Below are positions 51,181 to 64,000 of a stretch of DNA of 64,000 bases, piece by piece. Numbering within the stretch: position 1 is the first letter of the stretch; every line of letters starts with the position of its first letter. The DNA lies in the NCBI RefSeq assembly GCF_023973825.1, contig NC_090117.1, forward strand, positions 1,079,501-1,143,500, in the 5' to 3' direction. The notes under the pieces are model-generated. The model was given only the letters and a program-made list of their open reading frames with translations, searched no databases and was not told where the DNA came from. The position numbers and the translations under genes are program-made. This DNA comes from Plasmodium brasilianum. Its lineage: Eukaryota; Apicomplexa; Aconoidasida; Haemosporida; Plasmodiidae.

Positions 51181-53790
51181 ATGATAAATTATATGTTTTT
51201 TTCTGTAGACTAGTCTATAATATGATGTATTAACTGTAATGTATTTAGTGATATATTTAGTAAACATACACCTAGTTTCTTATATTTTATGAATATACCT
51301 AAATATATATGGCCTTTTTCGTATACAACAATAAAAAAATATATTATTAGAGTTTTTGCTCATTTGTATAATTTATTGTTCTGCACTTTGTATCTTAATG
51401 AAATGTTCCAGCTTAATTAAGTATCATGTCTTAATATAAGTACATATTTAAATAGATTCTTATAAAAATATATGGTTATGGGTTAAAATTAATATGTAAT
51501 TGCGTATTTTATATAATTTTATTGAAATGTTGTAGTTTATATTTTGAATAAAAAGTTCTTGTTTCAGTTTTTCATAGTGCTTTAGTCGAAAATGATTATT
51601 TGTTGACATAATTTTCATAAGGTTTTTATTAGTTTTAACTTAAAAATAAAATTTTCTTTTTATTGTATATAATGAAATTAAATGCATATACTTTGTTGCA
51701 TTGGTTTATACGTATTTTATTTTCTTTCTTAAGAACATACTTAACAATTATTATTCAAAATAAGCCTTTTGATATATGATATATACAACATATTCATTGT
51801 AAAACCGTTTTTAGAGGATGTTCAGTTTTTTTTGTATGGTTTAAATGGGAATGTATTAATACAAAATAATAGCTTTATTAGATATGATTTTTTTATAATT
51901 GTTTAATAACTTCAGAGTTTTAAGTATTTGAAGTTAAAAGAAGAGTTAAAACTATTTATAATTTTATTATTTTGCTGAATCGTGGCTTTAGTTAAATTTT
52001 GGAAGCGTCACTTAAATGTAGATTATATAGAAAATGTTTAAATAAACATATTATCTACATATATATATATATATATATGTTTTTACATTATTAGATGTTT
52101 AAATTAATTAATTAAATGTAACCATACATTAATATGCGATATGTAGGAATTCTTTTCTGTTCTCTTTTGTAAATGTAAAAATCTATATATATGTTTTATA
52201 TCTGTAAAAAACTAAATTATAATAGAAGGTAATGAGAATAATTATATTTTTTCTAAAATAATATAATAATGTGTTATTTCTTTCTTCTACTTGATGTTGT
52301 TTATGCTTGTATGGAAATATATTGGGAATATAGTTAACATTACGTTAAGAATATATAAAGATATATATTATTCATATGCACAATGCCTAATTGTCTCATA
52401 ATTATAATGCAAATTTTTTAAATAGCGTAAAAGTTAAAAAGTTTAATTTTAGTTTTTATAGAAATTAATCAAAATATAACACTGTTTTTATGTGTTAGGT
52501 GACGCTTACGAATGTCCTTTTAAAAAACTAGTCCATTTTTTTTTACAAGGATTTATTAAATAAACATATTGTATAAGGCTTTGAGTGAAAATTTTTTGCT
52601 TGTAATTTTAGTGTATAAATTTCATTTATTGAATTTACTTTTTTACAAGTTTAAATGGAAATTAATATATAATATTAATATATGTTTTGGTTCTCACATT
52701 TACAAACGAAAAAGTATTGTTTAATAAGCGAAATAGAACAGGCATATATTTTTGTTTGCAAAATAAGTACTTAAAACTTAGAAAATATAAAATTAGTGTA
52801 TACCTACAGTTCTGAGTGGGGAGAAGGAAAATGCTGCTAATAAAAATTTTAATAAAAGTATTTGTTTATTATCATATTAAAAGAATTTTTAATTTCTACA
52901 TCATTTTATCTAATCAGTATAAAATTACTAGAGCCTTTATTTTTGCAAATTCGATTTAAAAAGTTAAAAAACAATTAAATTCATTACATGTGCATTATGA
53001 ACTATGAACAAGCCTAAAATTGATTCATTAAATATCTTATATAATTAAGAACAAAAATATTTAAAAAAAAAATTATTATTATAAGTTTCAAATTTTTTAA
53101 ATGAATATTATTATTATGATATACGATTTAAAATAAAAATGTTTAATTTTATTGTATTTGGATTATATATATAAATTGTAGTAATATAAATTTTAATATT
53201 AAATGAGAAATATTGTTTTTTTTTAAAAAATAAAAAATAATTATTAAGTATAATATAACTTTTTTTCAATCAATTTATCTCTTTAGAGGCTTACTCATAC
53301 TGCTTTTATTTGTTAAAATTACGTATTTATGAAAATTTATAATTATTTTAGTATTTTTTTCCATTTATTTAAGTATTTCAGCTATGCGTGCTTCAATATG
53401 CAGATATAAAATTGCATATAACTAAATAATAACTCTCTTCGGAGGAATATAATTCAAAATGTAAAAATAGTTTACGTATTAATCTTGTTTACAGAATATT
53501 TAGTTAACATAAAGTTATTATATATAGAAATAAAATTTTAATTTATGTGTGTACGATGATATATCTCAATGATTTAAGAGGAATACAAAAGATAAATAAA
53601 AATTAGAAGCAGTTTATTTCTTTTTATGTTTCACTAAACAAAAAAAAAAAATGTAACATTTTTATAATCATGCATATTTATAATAATAATAATTTGTATG
53701 AGATTAGGTAATAAAGAAATTTTTAATTATGAGTAAAATATATGAATAAGATTAAAATATTATAATTCAATGTAATATGTATGATATCTA

Positions 53791-53813
53791 TAATGGAGTA
53801 TAAACCTCCATTA
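53791..53813. repeat. 8-bp stem, 7-nt loop inverted repeat
   Basis: TAATGGAG, seven bases, then CTCCATTA. Could fold as a small hairpin; may be chance in this composition, though the GGAG/CTCC core is less expected. Confidence 0.55.
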
Positions 53814-54098
53814 CAATACCATATATAATTGAAAATAAAATAATAACAATTATTAGTTATCAATTTATTACTTTCTTTAATATATTATATCATTATTAAA
53901 TGTTAATTTAATGGTACAGAACTGATATGAAAGATTATACGTGAAGAAATGTTATATTATAGAATATTATTTTTTTGAAAAACTATCATTCTATATATAA
54001 AAAGTAAAATAAATTTTATAGCTGTATGTTTATAATATATATTAAATGGATTAATTAAGTATTTTTTTTTTTTATATATGAAGATATGCTATTATTAT

Positions 54099-54140
54099 AT
54101 TAAAAGTACAAAAAAAAAGGTTTTTTTTTGTACTTTTAAT
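54099..54140. repeat. Perfect 20-bp inverted repeat with 2-nt centre
   Basis: The arm ATTAAAAGTAC followed by nine A, a GG centre, then the exact reverse complement (nine T, GTACTTTTAAT). This 42-base near-palindrome would extrude as a hairpin. No gene abuts it. Confidence 0.88.
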
Positions 54141-54979
54141 CTCTTGTATAATATTTGGGCATATATTTATGTCTATATTTATATTCATAATATAAAATAA
54201 TTAGTACAAAAATATATATATATATATATAATTAAAATAAAATTGGCATTATGTAACTGACCAATATATAAAAAAGGGCAATTAGAGAGTTATAAATATA
54301 ATGTCGTAAATAGAAGAAAATAAATTCTTTTTATTTATATATGATGTAAACATCATTTTATTAATTAGTATATAACATCACATTTATTTTAACAAGTATT
54401 TATAGAATGAACATAAGGATATTACCGCTATATTATAAAATTATTTTACATAACATATTAATTTATATAAATTAAACATTATTATAAAAAATTTACCACT
54501 AAAGTGTATGCTGTTAAAAAAAAAAAACAATGTTTTGTTTTGTGATTATGATATATTTTTTTTTCCTATTGTTATATATTTCAAATATTAAAAAAATAAA
54601 AAATAGAAACATTTAAAATTCATTTTTTATATTAATTGAATAGGAATATTAAAAATAATTCATCCAAAAAGTAAAAATGTTAAAAAAAAACATATATAAA
54701 CATAATTGAGTAGTCATATTTTAATTATTACTTTTTTATAAATATTATTAGTAAAAATAATAATTTTTTTTTTTTAAATTATTATTAAAAATATTTTGCC
54801 ATTGAAAATAATAAGGCAAATATTACTGTATAAGAGTATTTATGTCTGATTGTTGATATTGTATTCTCCTTTTATATATGTTAATTCTGAAGTAAATTTT
54901 TTACTTTTTATAAATATTTTTACATGTTAGAAGATAGTATAATATAATATATTAAACAAAATTCCCATTTCATTAGGTT

Positions 54980-55930
54980 TCTTTTGAAGCAGAGCGAGTA
55001 CTGTATTTATTTGATCTGCTGAAATCTTTAGTTCTACCGTTATATATGAATATCATAATTTTTTTTAAACCAAACCTTTTATTACCTTTTCATTTTTTTT
55101 AATTATATATCTATCATTTTTATATTTACTGTACAACATTCAGGGAAATAATCTAAGAGTTATCTTATGAATTCTTTGATAGATATAATTTTTAATTCGC
55201 CTAAAGGTGTTGTTATAATTAAACGGATGCTTTAGATTTTAATAATACACGCTTATTAAATATTGTCTTATTTCTTGTAAAATATACATTAACTTTACTG
55301 AAATATGCAAATATTTCAATAAATGATCAAATCAAAAAAAAAAAAAGAAACTATTTTATACTTCGAAGAAGCTTGTAGAAAAAATAAAAATTTGTTGGGA
55401 ATATACATAGAATCATTGTATGATAATTTAAGTAAGTTAAAACTATAACAGTAGGAGATCAAGGTGGTGTAAAAGAAACCCTGGTAATTTTAATGTTTTT
55501 TTTCTTTCAGAGTTTATTCAAAGTACCTTTAGTAATTGTTCCTTAAAATACTTTTAATATTGGAAGTAACGTAATTACTGTAATAGATTATTCAGAATTT
55601 AATATTCCATTTTCTGTGCGTTGCGCACCATTTGGATCATTTATTATTTTTATATTTTTATGTAAATTAAAAAAGAAAAAAGATCCCATAATGAGTGTTA
55701 ATTTCCTAACATTATTTTATTTATTCTTCTTCCAAAATATTTACGATTAAAAATGTCTATATGAATTAATAGATTTTTATTCTTTTATGTTATGGGTTCT
55801 CCCCCTTATATCTTGCTTTGATGGAGGTATTAGAAAAATAAAGAAAAGCTTAAATTATATTAATGAACAAAACATATATGAATCATTAGAAGGCTTTTCT
55901 GAAAATCCAACTTCACATTTTCAGTGAAGA
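54980..55930 (+). pseudogene. Degenerate coding relic, possibly PIR-like
   Basis: Several short open pieces on the + strand in changing frames: VSFEAERVLYLFDLLKSL after an AG at 54979; ETILYFEEACRKNKNLLGIY near 55349; APFGSFIIFIFLCKLKKKKD near 55628; and FDGGIRKIKKSLNYINEQN with ESLEGFSENPTSH near 55820-55925. Hydrophobic segments followed by basic residues and the PFGS motif recall the membrane end of PIR proteins, and the last piece recalls the post-membrane tail. The match is from memory and weak; many stops separate the pieces. Confidence 0.3.
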
Positions 55931-57179
55931 AATAATATATTTTATCGTATTTCAGGGAAGTAAGTACTGTAAAATATCTGTGAATGTAATTTCATTAAAG
56001 AGAGAGAAATTCTTAAAGATACTGTATTACGATACTATATGAATATATTTATATGAATAAAGTATGTTAAATAGTATACCTCTTATCATATATGTATTTT
56101 AATATTTTTAAGTAATGTTTGTGAGGAATATATTTCCCTTGTAATGATTAATTATAATATATAATATTTATAAAAAATCATTAATAATTTCTTAATATAT
56201 TATAGAATGATTAACTTTGTATATAAAAAGGCATAGATTGTATACCATAAAGAAAGTTCAAATCAATTTAATTTACATTATTCTATCTTTATATACATTT
56301 ATAATGAAATTACAATTTAATATGTTCATATTGTAAGTACGTTATTAAGACATTTAAGTAGAAAATTAATGAAAATGAAATGATGTATTTGATACTATAT
56401 TAATTTTTTTGTATATATAAATTTCTCTAATACTTTTCTAAAAATAACGTTTTATCAACAGTTATTAAAAATAAAGTACTGCATTTTATGTCATTCATAA
56501 TTTTAATTATAAGTTTCTGTATTACACGTTTGATGTATGTATAAATATTATATAAAGAAAATACGTGTGCACTTATATATTAAGTCTTACTGTTCAATAA
56601 ATATGCAGACATATAGATAATTCCTTCCTTAAACATGTATACTTAAAATGGTATATAGTAAGCCATTTCAGTATAATTTTTACTTTTTTAAATTAAAAAT
56701 GAATAGAAAATATATTTAGTAGGATTCAGTTTTTATAATGTTTTTTTCGTTTTATAAAAATATAAAATTTTATTCATTAAATATAAGTAATATTATTTTC
56801 ACTGTAACACTATTAAAATTTTATTTTTATACTAAATTTCGCAAAAGTTATTGCGTTATATATGTGTTTTACTTACATTTTCTTCTTATTATGGCATAAA
56901 AATTCATTTTATATTCCTATAATATTGTTAATAATGGTACACTAGCATACAACTGGAACATTTAATACAATATTGAGTTACAAAAGAAACATTACAATAT
57001 AGGAGTTTTGTACATTGTTTTTCATATAGGAAGAATTATATTGCCATTTTGTAAAAATAATGTTTTTTTATAACACAATATATATAACCCCATAATAAAT
57101 TACATGTTATAACGGAGAAAAAAAAATAATACAATATGGTAATATTGTATATATATTTAAAACAATGTATGATACCTAT
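55931..57179. other. Intergenic region
   Basis: AT-rich, no gene or repeat of note recognised. Confidence 0.5.
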
Positions 57180-57672
57180 AAAAGAATAACGAATGCTGAA
57201 GTGGGCTATTGTTGTAAAGTTACTTAAAGAAAAACAGTTTGTGTGAAAATAAAAAAAATTGGTATTGAAATAAATATATGTACTAAGAAATGGTATATAT
57301 AAATTAAAAAATAAGAATTTAGAAGAACATATGATAATGAAAAAAATGGTGAAATATCCATAAAAAAAAAAGGAGTAATAATTTAATAGGAGAAAATTTT
57401 CGAATAAACCTACTGTTTGGACTTGTTGAATTTTTCAAAAATGGAATATTGTAAATTGGTTTCAAGATTTTAAAATGAACTACAGAATTGATAATACGAA
57501 TAATGAAAATTATATTACAGGATTTTTAAAAATCTAGTTTATTTAAAATGGAATGAACGGCAATATGTTTATAAATGAAAATTTAATCTCAGCACATGAA
57601 TCTGATGAAAAAGAAAAACAAATATATAAATGTCCTTTGCTAAATAAATGTGAAAAAAATTCCTTTGTTTGA
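57180..57672 (+). pseudogene. Coding relic of unknown family
   Basis: Purine-rich + strand sequence with short open blocks in different frames: YDNEKNGEISIKKKGVII, WFQDFKMNYRIDNTNNENY, and MNGNMFINENLISAHE through YKCPLLNKCEKNSFV before TGA at about 57668. The composition (Lys, Asn, Glu, some Cys and Trp) resembles exported or surface genes rather than intergenic DNA, but the family is not recognised. Confidence 0.28.
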
Positions 57673-58523
57673 ATACATATAATTCCTTAAAATAAACTAT
57701 AAAAGAATTTATATTTTTATATATAGAATCTTAAAAAATACAACAAAATAATATTTTAATATACGGGAAAGTATCATCCATAAATGAGAAACATGATGTA
57801 TCATATTTGTATGGATAAGACATTATTTATGTATTTTCTTAAGTACTCTATGTTGTGCAAACATCTTATGTAAAAAGAAAACAGTATATTAATAGTTTAT
57901 AATTTAAAAATAATATTTAAATAAAATAAATGTTTAAATAAATAAACAATTTTGCGATGATCATGTATAAATTAATGTAATAAAATAAAAAGGATGTGAT
58001 ATTTTTTTCTAGTATCTTATATGTGCTCGTTAACTTATGTAAGTTTTAAACATATTGTACATTATATTCAATATATTTGAACAATTAAAAAAATAAACTA
58101 TAATAAACAGATATATTAACTTAAAATCATAATATTAGAAAAAGGACATACATAAAACCATGATATTTTATTCATTTGAAATAATAATTAACGTATATAT
58201 TATTCTGTATGTAGAATAACGTTTAATTTCTAACAGGATAAATAAATGTGTGTAATACTATTATAATAAAACGTGAAAATATTACAAATTTTTTGGTAGT
58301 TATGAACTAAATTTCCCTATTATAAATGTAATAATGTTTTCATTAATACATAGGCAAAAATATTGATGGAATACAAAGAAATTAAATATGTTTAAAATAA
58401 TAAAAGTATCATTTATAAAATATATAATACATTAATGTAATTGATGTATTTAGAGGAATAGAAATACGAAAATAATATTGAACATACAGTTGAAAGAAAA
58501 AAATATTACAAGATTAATACGAA

Positions 58524-58530
<7 letters not shown>

Positions 58531-58551
<21 letters not shown>
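58531..58551. repeat. TA microsatellite
   Basis: TA dinucleotide run in intergenic DNA. Confidence 0.8.
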
Positions 58552-58554
<3 letters not shown>

Positions 58555-58982
58555 CACAATATAGTTATTTAATAGTGAAAAAATTACATATATTAAATGT
58601 AAACTATTTACACATGATGTATTAAGCTTAAAACATATAAAATTATTTAGAAAAAAAAAAAAAAAAATACATAATTAAAATGTAAAAATTAAGAAATAAT
58701 TATAAAAAATAAGTGTTCCTAAAATTTATGAATTATAAATACGTAAACACTTAAAAGGATTTCACTATATTATATATGGCTAACACTTTTTTATAAATTA
58801 TTTTGTAGGTTATATATAGATTATTTTATATTTTTCATAAGGGATAAAGATTGCATTTTATATGAAAAACTTTAATGATGAATTAATGAGAAAATAAAAG
58901 GATGGAGCTCTTAAAGGATAATAAATAACATTTATAAATATCATTCCATGTGAAAATTAAAACAATAAAAATATTATAATGC

Positions 58983-58984
<2 letters not shown>

Positions 58985-59028
<44 letters not shown>

Positions 59029-59170
59029 TAAAATTCTATTTCAAATTTTTTATTTAATTTTAAAATAATATTTCAATTTTTTTTTTTTTTTTATTTTATA
59101 ATAATATTTCAATTTTTTTTTTTTAATTTTGAAGTAATATTTCTTTTTTTTTGTTTTTTAATTTCTTAAT
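58985..59170 (+). repeat. Poly-T tract and T-rich degenerate tandem repeat
   Basis: A run of about 39 T is followed by roughly 45-base units of the form AATAATATTTCAA, poly-T, ATTTTA, repeated about three times with decay. Confidence 0.8.
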
Positions 59171-60462
59171 TTTTTCGTTTGAATAATAATATTTTAAGAG
59201 AGAAATAAAACAGCTTTATATTAGATGATAAAAAGTAATTTTAGTACATAATTTATTCATAGTTCATCATTTTTTCTTTGTAATAAAACATTTGAAGAAT
59301 GAAATATTTAAGCACGGCTTATTTTTTCAGTTAAAGATATTTTTATCAAAATATTATTTTATTTATGTTCATAATTGAATATGCTTCTTTTAATTAAGTT
59401 TCCGGTATTATTTATATGTAAATGAATAAACAAAAAATAACATTGTTTTAGCTGTTATAGCAAAAAAATTACTAAATCCATATATATTACTAAATAATAC
59501 TGTTTTTCTTCTGTATTTCTCGAATACGTATTATTTGTTTTATATTACTGTTATACATAAAATTATTTCTTTTGGAATATTTTTAATTCTTTACAAATGA
59601 ATGTAGTATTTCTGTAAATATTTTACTTTTAATGACTTTTTATATTTTTTTATGTTTTATTAATAATTGTTCTAAATATGTAAATTTTTATAAAAAAAAA
59701 TTATATCCACGAATTTTAAAAGTTTTTATAAATAATTATGTAAATTAAACGTATAAATTATGATGAATAAGTGAAAAATCTCTTTTTATTTGTCTTCATA
59801 CATTTTTTCATTATGTACTTTTTTTTAAACATAAAATAGACACTAAGGTTATACAAGTTTTATTGTTAATGTAGAACAATATGCTGTAACAAAATAATAT
59901 ATTTTTTAATTTATTTTTAGAGCCATTAATATTGTTGTAATAATTCTTTTTTTTTACAATAACCAATTTTCAAAAATAATATGTTCATATAATTAGAATT
60001 ATTAAGAAAGAGTCATTAAGATTTGTAAATATTTTCTTAATATATAGATCAAGGTTTTTTCTATATATTATACATGTCATGTTGTAAAAGTAAATTCATT
60101 ATTTCGAAATAATAAAAAATAATACATTTTTTATAATTTTAGTTAGAAATGTATTAAATAAAAAATTATGCAATCATAATAGCATTAATTAAATCATATA
60201 TTTTGAATAATTACTAATATAAATTGAAATTATTTTATTTTAATTGAAGCTTTTTATAACATTAAGATGAAAATTTGATGATGAATTTTTAAAGCTATTT
60301 TTATTTTTGAACTTTGTAAAATGCATTATAGTTATATACATTTTATCAGATTTTTAAGAAAAAAAAAAGAAATTAAAAAAAATATAGTATCCTTAACATT
60401 AAGAAAATGTTATGTATGGTTAATTTTTTTCATAAAATATTACCATATTAAAAATGTATATC

Positions 60463-61325
60463 ATGGAAAAAAAATTCAGGGCACCCTTTTACATTAAAAT
60501 TTCTACTTTTATCTTTTTAACGTGGGTATATAATATTAAGGATAATGTGGTATGATTATATTATTTAAGGATATTTTTATTATTTATGTTGTTTGTGCTT
60601 TACTTCTATTAATATATTTTTTGGTATAAAATTTATTATTTTTTTAAATCATGAATATTTTTTATTTTTAGAGTTACTTAAATAGATGTTTCGATGAAAA
60701 GCACCATGTTGATGGAAAATTAGATATAAGAACTTATCGAATACTAACAAAAAGTAAAAAAAAAAAGGGTTCGAATATTGTATGGGTAAAAGGAGATTAC
60801 CCAACTATTGAAGAGTACAGAAAATTGTACCCAGCTAATCATGAAAAAGTGACCAAAAAAACAAAAAACAAACAGCCATATGAATGTCCATTAAATAATA
60901 AGGGTAACTATGAACATGCGAGAAAAATTAAATCATCTTTACATTTAGGGAAAGATTCGTATTGCGAAAAAAGAAGGATTGACAAAATATATTTTAAAAA
61001 TAAAGTAAGAGATTTTAAGATTTCTGATTTTAATCATTTGAGAAACAAGATAGAATTAAAAAAAATTATGTTTTATGTTACATGTATTTTATTTATACCA
61101 GTTGTAATACTAGTAAATGTAGGATTATTTGGAAGTGAATCAAGTGAAGGTTGTAATGAAGTGTTGTCGTGCTTGGCAAATAATGATTTTCGTTTTTCAT
61201 TCCTTATATTAACGTTTATAGTTATAGTTGTAGTCATATATATCCTTAAAAAAATTCTAAAATATGACAAGTTTATAAGCATAAAAGAAAAGTTGAATAA
61301 TACATTTTTTCCGTCTCTATATTAA
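60463..61325 (+). CDS. fam-l/fam-m-like exported membrane protein
   Basis: Two exons: 60463-60549 (29 codons; another in-frame ATG at 60454 would add three) and 60672-61325. The phase-0 intron has GTATGA...TTTAG ends. The product is 246 residues. Residues about 9-22 are a hydrophobic start (FYIKISTFIFLTWV). Then come HVDGKLDIRTYRILTK and KGSNIVW, the family signature; RILTK at 52-56 occupies the PEXEL place, with Lys instead of an acidic fifth residue. The middle is basic and charged, and two membrane segments follow at about 162-182 and 203-221 with a short Cys-containing loop (EGCNEVLSCL) between them. The C-terminus is KEKLNNTFFPSLY. These families have been described as expanded in P. malariae; I cannot tell fam-l from fam-m here. 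Confidence 0.8.
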
Positions 61326-64000
61326 GTATTATTTTATCACTATTTAGAACTTTGGTTTTCCATTTTATATATACAAAAAACAAACATACATATGATTGTG
61401 TAGATTTCATAAATACAACTGCATCTATCAAAACTTTTCATACGACGATCTAAAAAATATAGTCTGTTAATTTTTTTGTCAATTCAATTGTTTTAATGAT
61501 TTAATATTTGTATTTTAAATTATTTTTTAGGTTAATCAAATATTATGTTTCTTATATATATTTCTATATTTAATTAAATTATTATGACAAATATATATGT
61601 GTTAAGATGAATATAGAAAAACACATTTTATATAATTTAAATGATATAATGTGACAATTTATATTTGTTAATATAAAAAAAAATAATCTTAATTAATTTT
61701 TTATTTTTATCAATTCACACATGGTTACGTGCTGAGTAGATAAAAAAATGTATTATTCCTTTAAAATTAAAAATAAACGTGTCTAGTTTGGAAGATGAAG
61801 GAATTGAGCAAATGAAGGTAGTTGTATTTTTATTTTTTGTTAGTTTATATATACAAAAAATACTGCTTATAGTTGTATAATTATTGTTATAATATATTTA
61901 ATTTCGATTAAGATATAAATTTATTTTATAAGAATAAAGAATAAATTTAAAGAACGTAGATTAATGAAACTTAATAAGTTAGGTCATGTGAAGTAAACTC
62001 AAATAATATGTATGATAATAAAATTTCACTTATTTTTCTTTGTCTTTTTTGTATTATTGTGAATTTTTTTTTTTAATAATAATTAAAACGTTATGTAGGG
62101 AACAAAGTGGTTTAAAAGTTTTATAACTTTTTATGTAGTGGAAGAATGAATATAAACAACTTTTTTTTTTTAGTAATTTTATGTCTATATATGATTAAAT
62201 TTACTTACTAATATTATTGAAATTTTAATAATATTATATATTCCAATTTCTTGTTGATATAAAATATTGTTATATATATGTAGCATATAATGTTTTTTTT
62301 TTTTTTTTAATTGTTTTTATGTGATTCTCCTAACTTTTATGTATAATAAAAGGAATATATATATAGTAAAAAAAATTTTATTATTTTATTTATATTTTTT
62401 CTACATTTCGTTATGTATATTTTTATAATTATATATTATATGAATGGCATATTAAACATTATAACTTTTTTTTTTTTTTTGTAAATTATATATTAGTTAA
62501 GTGCATGTGAGCTTATAAAGTATGAATGCAATAAATAATTTTTGCATGTAGTATATTAATTAAAAAAAAATTAATATCAATAAAGCACTGGAATTAAGTT
62601 AAAAATGTATCATTTTACAAAACAATGAAGATGGAAATAGAAACGTCACGCATTTTCGTTATTAAAAAAATTGTATATGTTTTTGTCGACATATTTTAGT
62701 AGTTATATTAGTAATAACATAGATAAAAAGACGTAATAGAATTATAGTAAATATCACTGGAAATCTGTTAATAAGTGGAAACAAGAAAATAAAAGGTTTC
62801 ACTAAAAAAATATATATTACAATATCATCAATTTTTAAGTCACTTAAATAGTTAAAGTCTTATTCTCATCATTATATAACATTATATTTTAGAAGAACCA
62901 TAATATGTTATTGTAAAAGGAGTATTGCTTTGGAATTGTGTAATATAATTGAAATTATACCTAGAAGTCTAAAATGATTAAAGGTTTTATATATATATAT
63001 ATATATATTTAAAAATACTAATCATTTATGTCGTATACATTTACTCAGGAAAAAATTAAATTTATCAAGAAAAAATGATAATAATTTAGAGATTATTTTT
63101 TCATTTGGATAAATATGGATAATAAATTAGTTTAAATTAACATGAATATTTTAAATAAATATAACATTAAAAATTAATTTAGAAAAAAATAATTATTCTC
63201 ATAAATGACCATGCTTCATGAGAATTTAAGTATGTCCATTAATTATATGGATTAAAATTTTCATAATTTGTATTGTTACATATTCTTTATAAGATAATGT
63301 ATAAATTATTAAGATGTTATATTTTTTTTTATATAAATAAGAAATTGTAATACTAGGCAATGTATCATTAAAGTAATAGAACTCTTTAGGATAAGTAAAA
63401 ATGTAACTTCTACAAATATGTTTATAACTGTATTTATATATTATAAACATATAACAGCGTTGAATACAAAAATAAATGTCTTAGTTTTGTGAAATGTTAT
63501 TAGGTAATATGAGTTATAAGTTGTATACAGAAATTTGATATGTTTATTATTTTATCTATTTAATTTTTAAAAAAGTAATTTAATTTGAAGAATTGGTATT
63601 AATTTATTATTATAGAATTAAAATAATATATTTTATATATAATATTTTTTATTTATCCTATTTACAAGGTAGGACAAATTGTAAGGAATAAAATATTGGA
63701 ATATAAATATTTCTTAATATTATAGGTATAATTAATAAAATATCTTATGTATTACTTTTATATTAGCTGAATAAATGTAATAATATAATATATAATTTTT
63801 TGTAGTAATTATTTGTAAATGAATAAAAAATAAATATAGTGTTCTCTCCTTTATAAAATGTTCAAGGAAAAAATTAATATACAGTATATTTTACTAATTT
63901 TTATTATATATTATCTTTTCATATCTCTTAACAATATTATTTTACACAGTTATTTTATAAAAAATTTTAAAAAATTATTATAAGCACTAAAGATGTTCTT
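61326..64000. other. Intergenic region to window end
   Basis: AT-rich, with poly-T runs and a TA run near 62990. A short + strand frame near 62623 and a 74-codon - strand frame (63226-63450) have no recognised features. No gene supported. Confidence 0.55.

Larger units (their letters stand above)
51181..54979. other. Intergenic region
   Basis: AT-rich with TA tracts near 52060 and 54213. It contains a perfect inverted repeat at 54099-54140 and a smaller one at 53791-53813. No coding features seen. Confidence 0.55.
57673..60462. other. Intergenic region with poly-T cluster
   Basis: AT-rich sequence containing a TA run near 58531 and a 39-base T run with derived repeats at 58985-59170. It serves as the upstream region of the fam-l/fam-m-like gene. 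No coding feature seen. Confidence 0.55.

Overview
The window is very AT-rich DNA, judged by eye, with long A/T homopolymers, TA microsatellites and short purine-rich exons. It looks like a subtelomeric block of a human-malaria-type Plasmodium chromosome. The genes are almost all two-exon: a short first exon carrying a signal-anchor-like hydrophobic stretch, a phase-0 GT..AG intron, then a long second exon that starts about 20 codons before an export (PEXEL, RxLxE/Q/D) or export-like motif. The gene near 60.5 kb and a broken relative near 50.4 kb have the TYRxLxK...KGSxIVW layout I associate with the fam-l/fam-m families of P. malariae. A P. malariae-like species is therefore my best guess, but this rests on recalled motifs and was not searched.

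Layout. 0-8.2 kb: three genes in tandem on the + strand, two full PHIST (PRESAN) exported proteins and a third with the same front end but a very short tail. 12.7-19.5 kb: a giant repeat-rich exported-type gene on the + strand, broken by a one-base frameshift in a poly-A run. 25.3-26.2 kb: its small, convergent paralogue on the - strand. 30.9-32.4 kb: a fourth PHIST gene (- strand) with nine 15-residue repeats. 37.4-38.4 kb: a tryptophan-rich antigen pseudogene (- strand). 42.8-44.1 kb: a decayed STP1/SURFIN-type cytoplasmic tail. 46.3-47.9 kb: a higher-complexity stretch with exon-like pieces that I cannot name. 50.4-51.2 kb: a fam-l/fam-m pseudogene. 55-56 kb and 57.2-57.7 kb: weaker coding relics. 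60.5-61.3 kb: an intact fam-l/fam-m-like gene. The rest is low-complexity intergenic sequence.

How the parts fit together: the intact genes would be expected to send proteins out of the parasite into the host red cell or its membrane. The relics come from surface or exported families that turn over quickly at chromosome ends. No housekeeping gene, tRNA, rRNA, telomere repeat array or CRISPR array was seen. The most unusual items are the frameshifted giant repeat protein and its small paralogue with a conserved ~70-residue module, the Trp-codon nonsense mutations in the TRAg relic, the unidentified exon cluster at 46-48 kb, and a perfect 20-bp inverted repeat at 54.1 kb.
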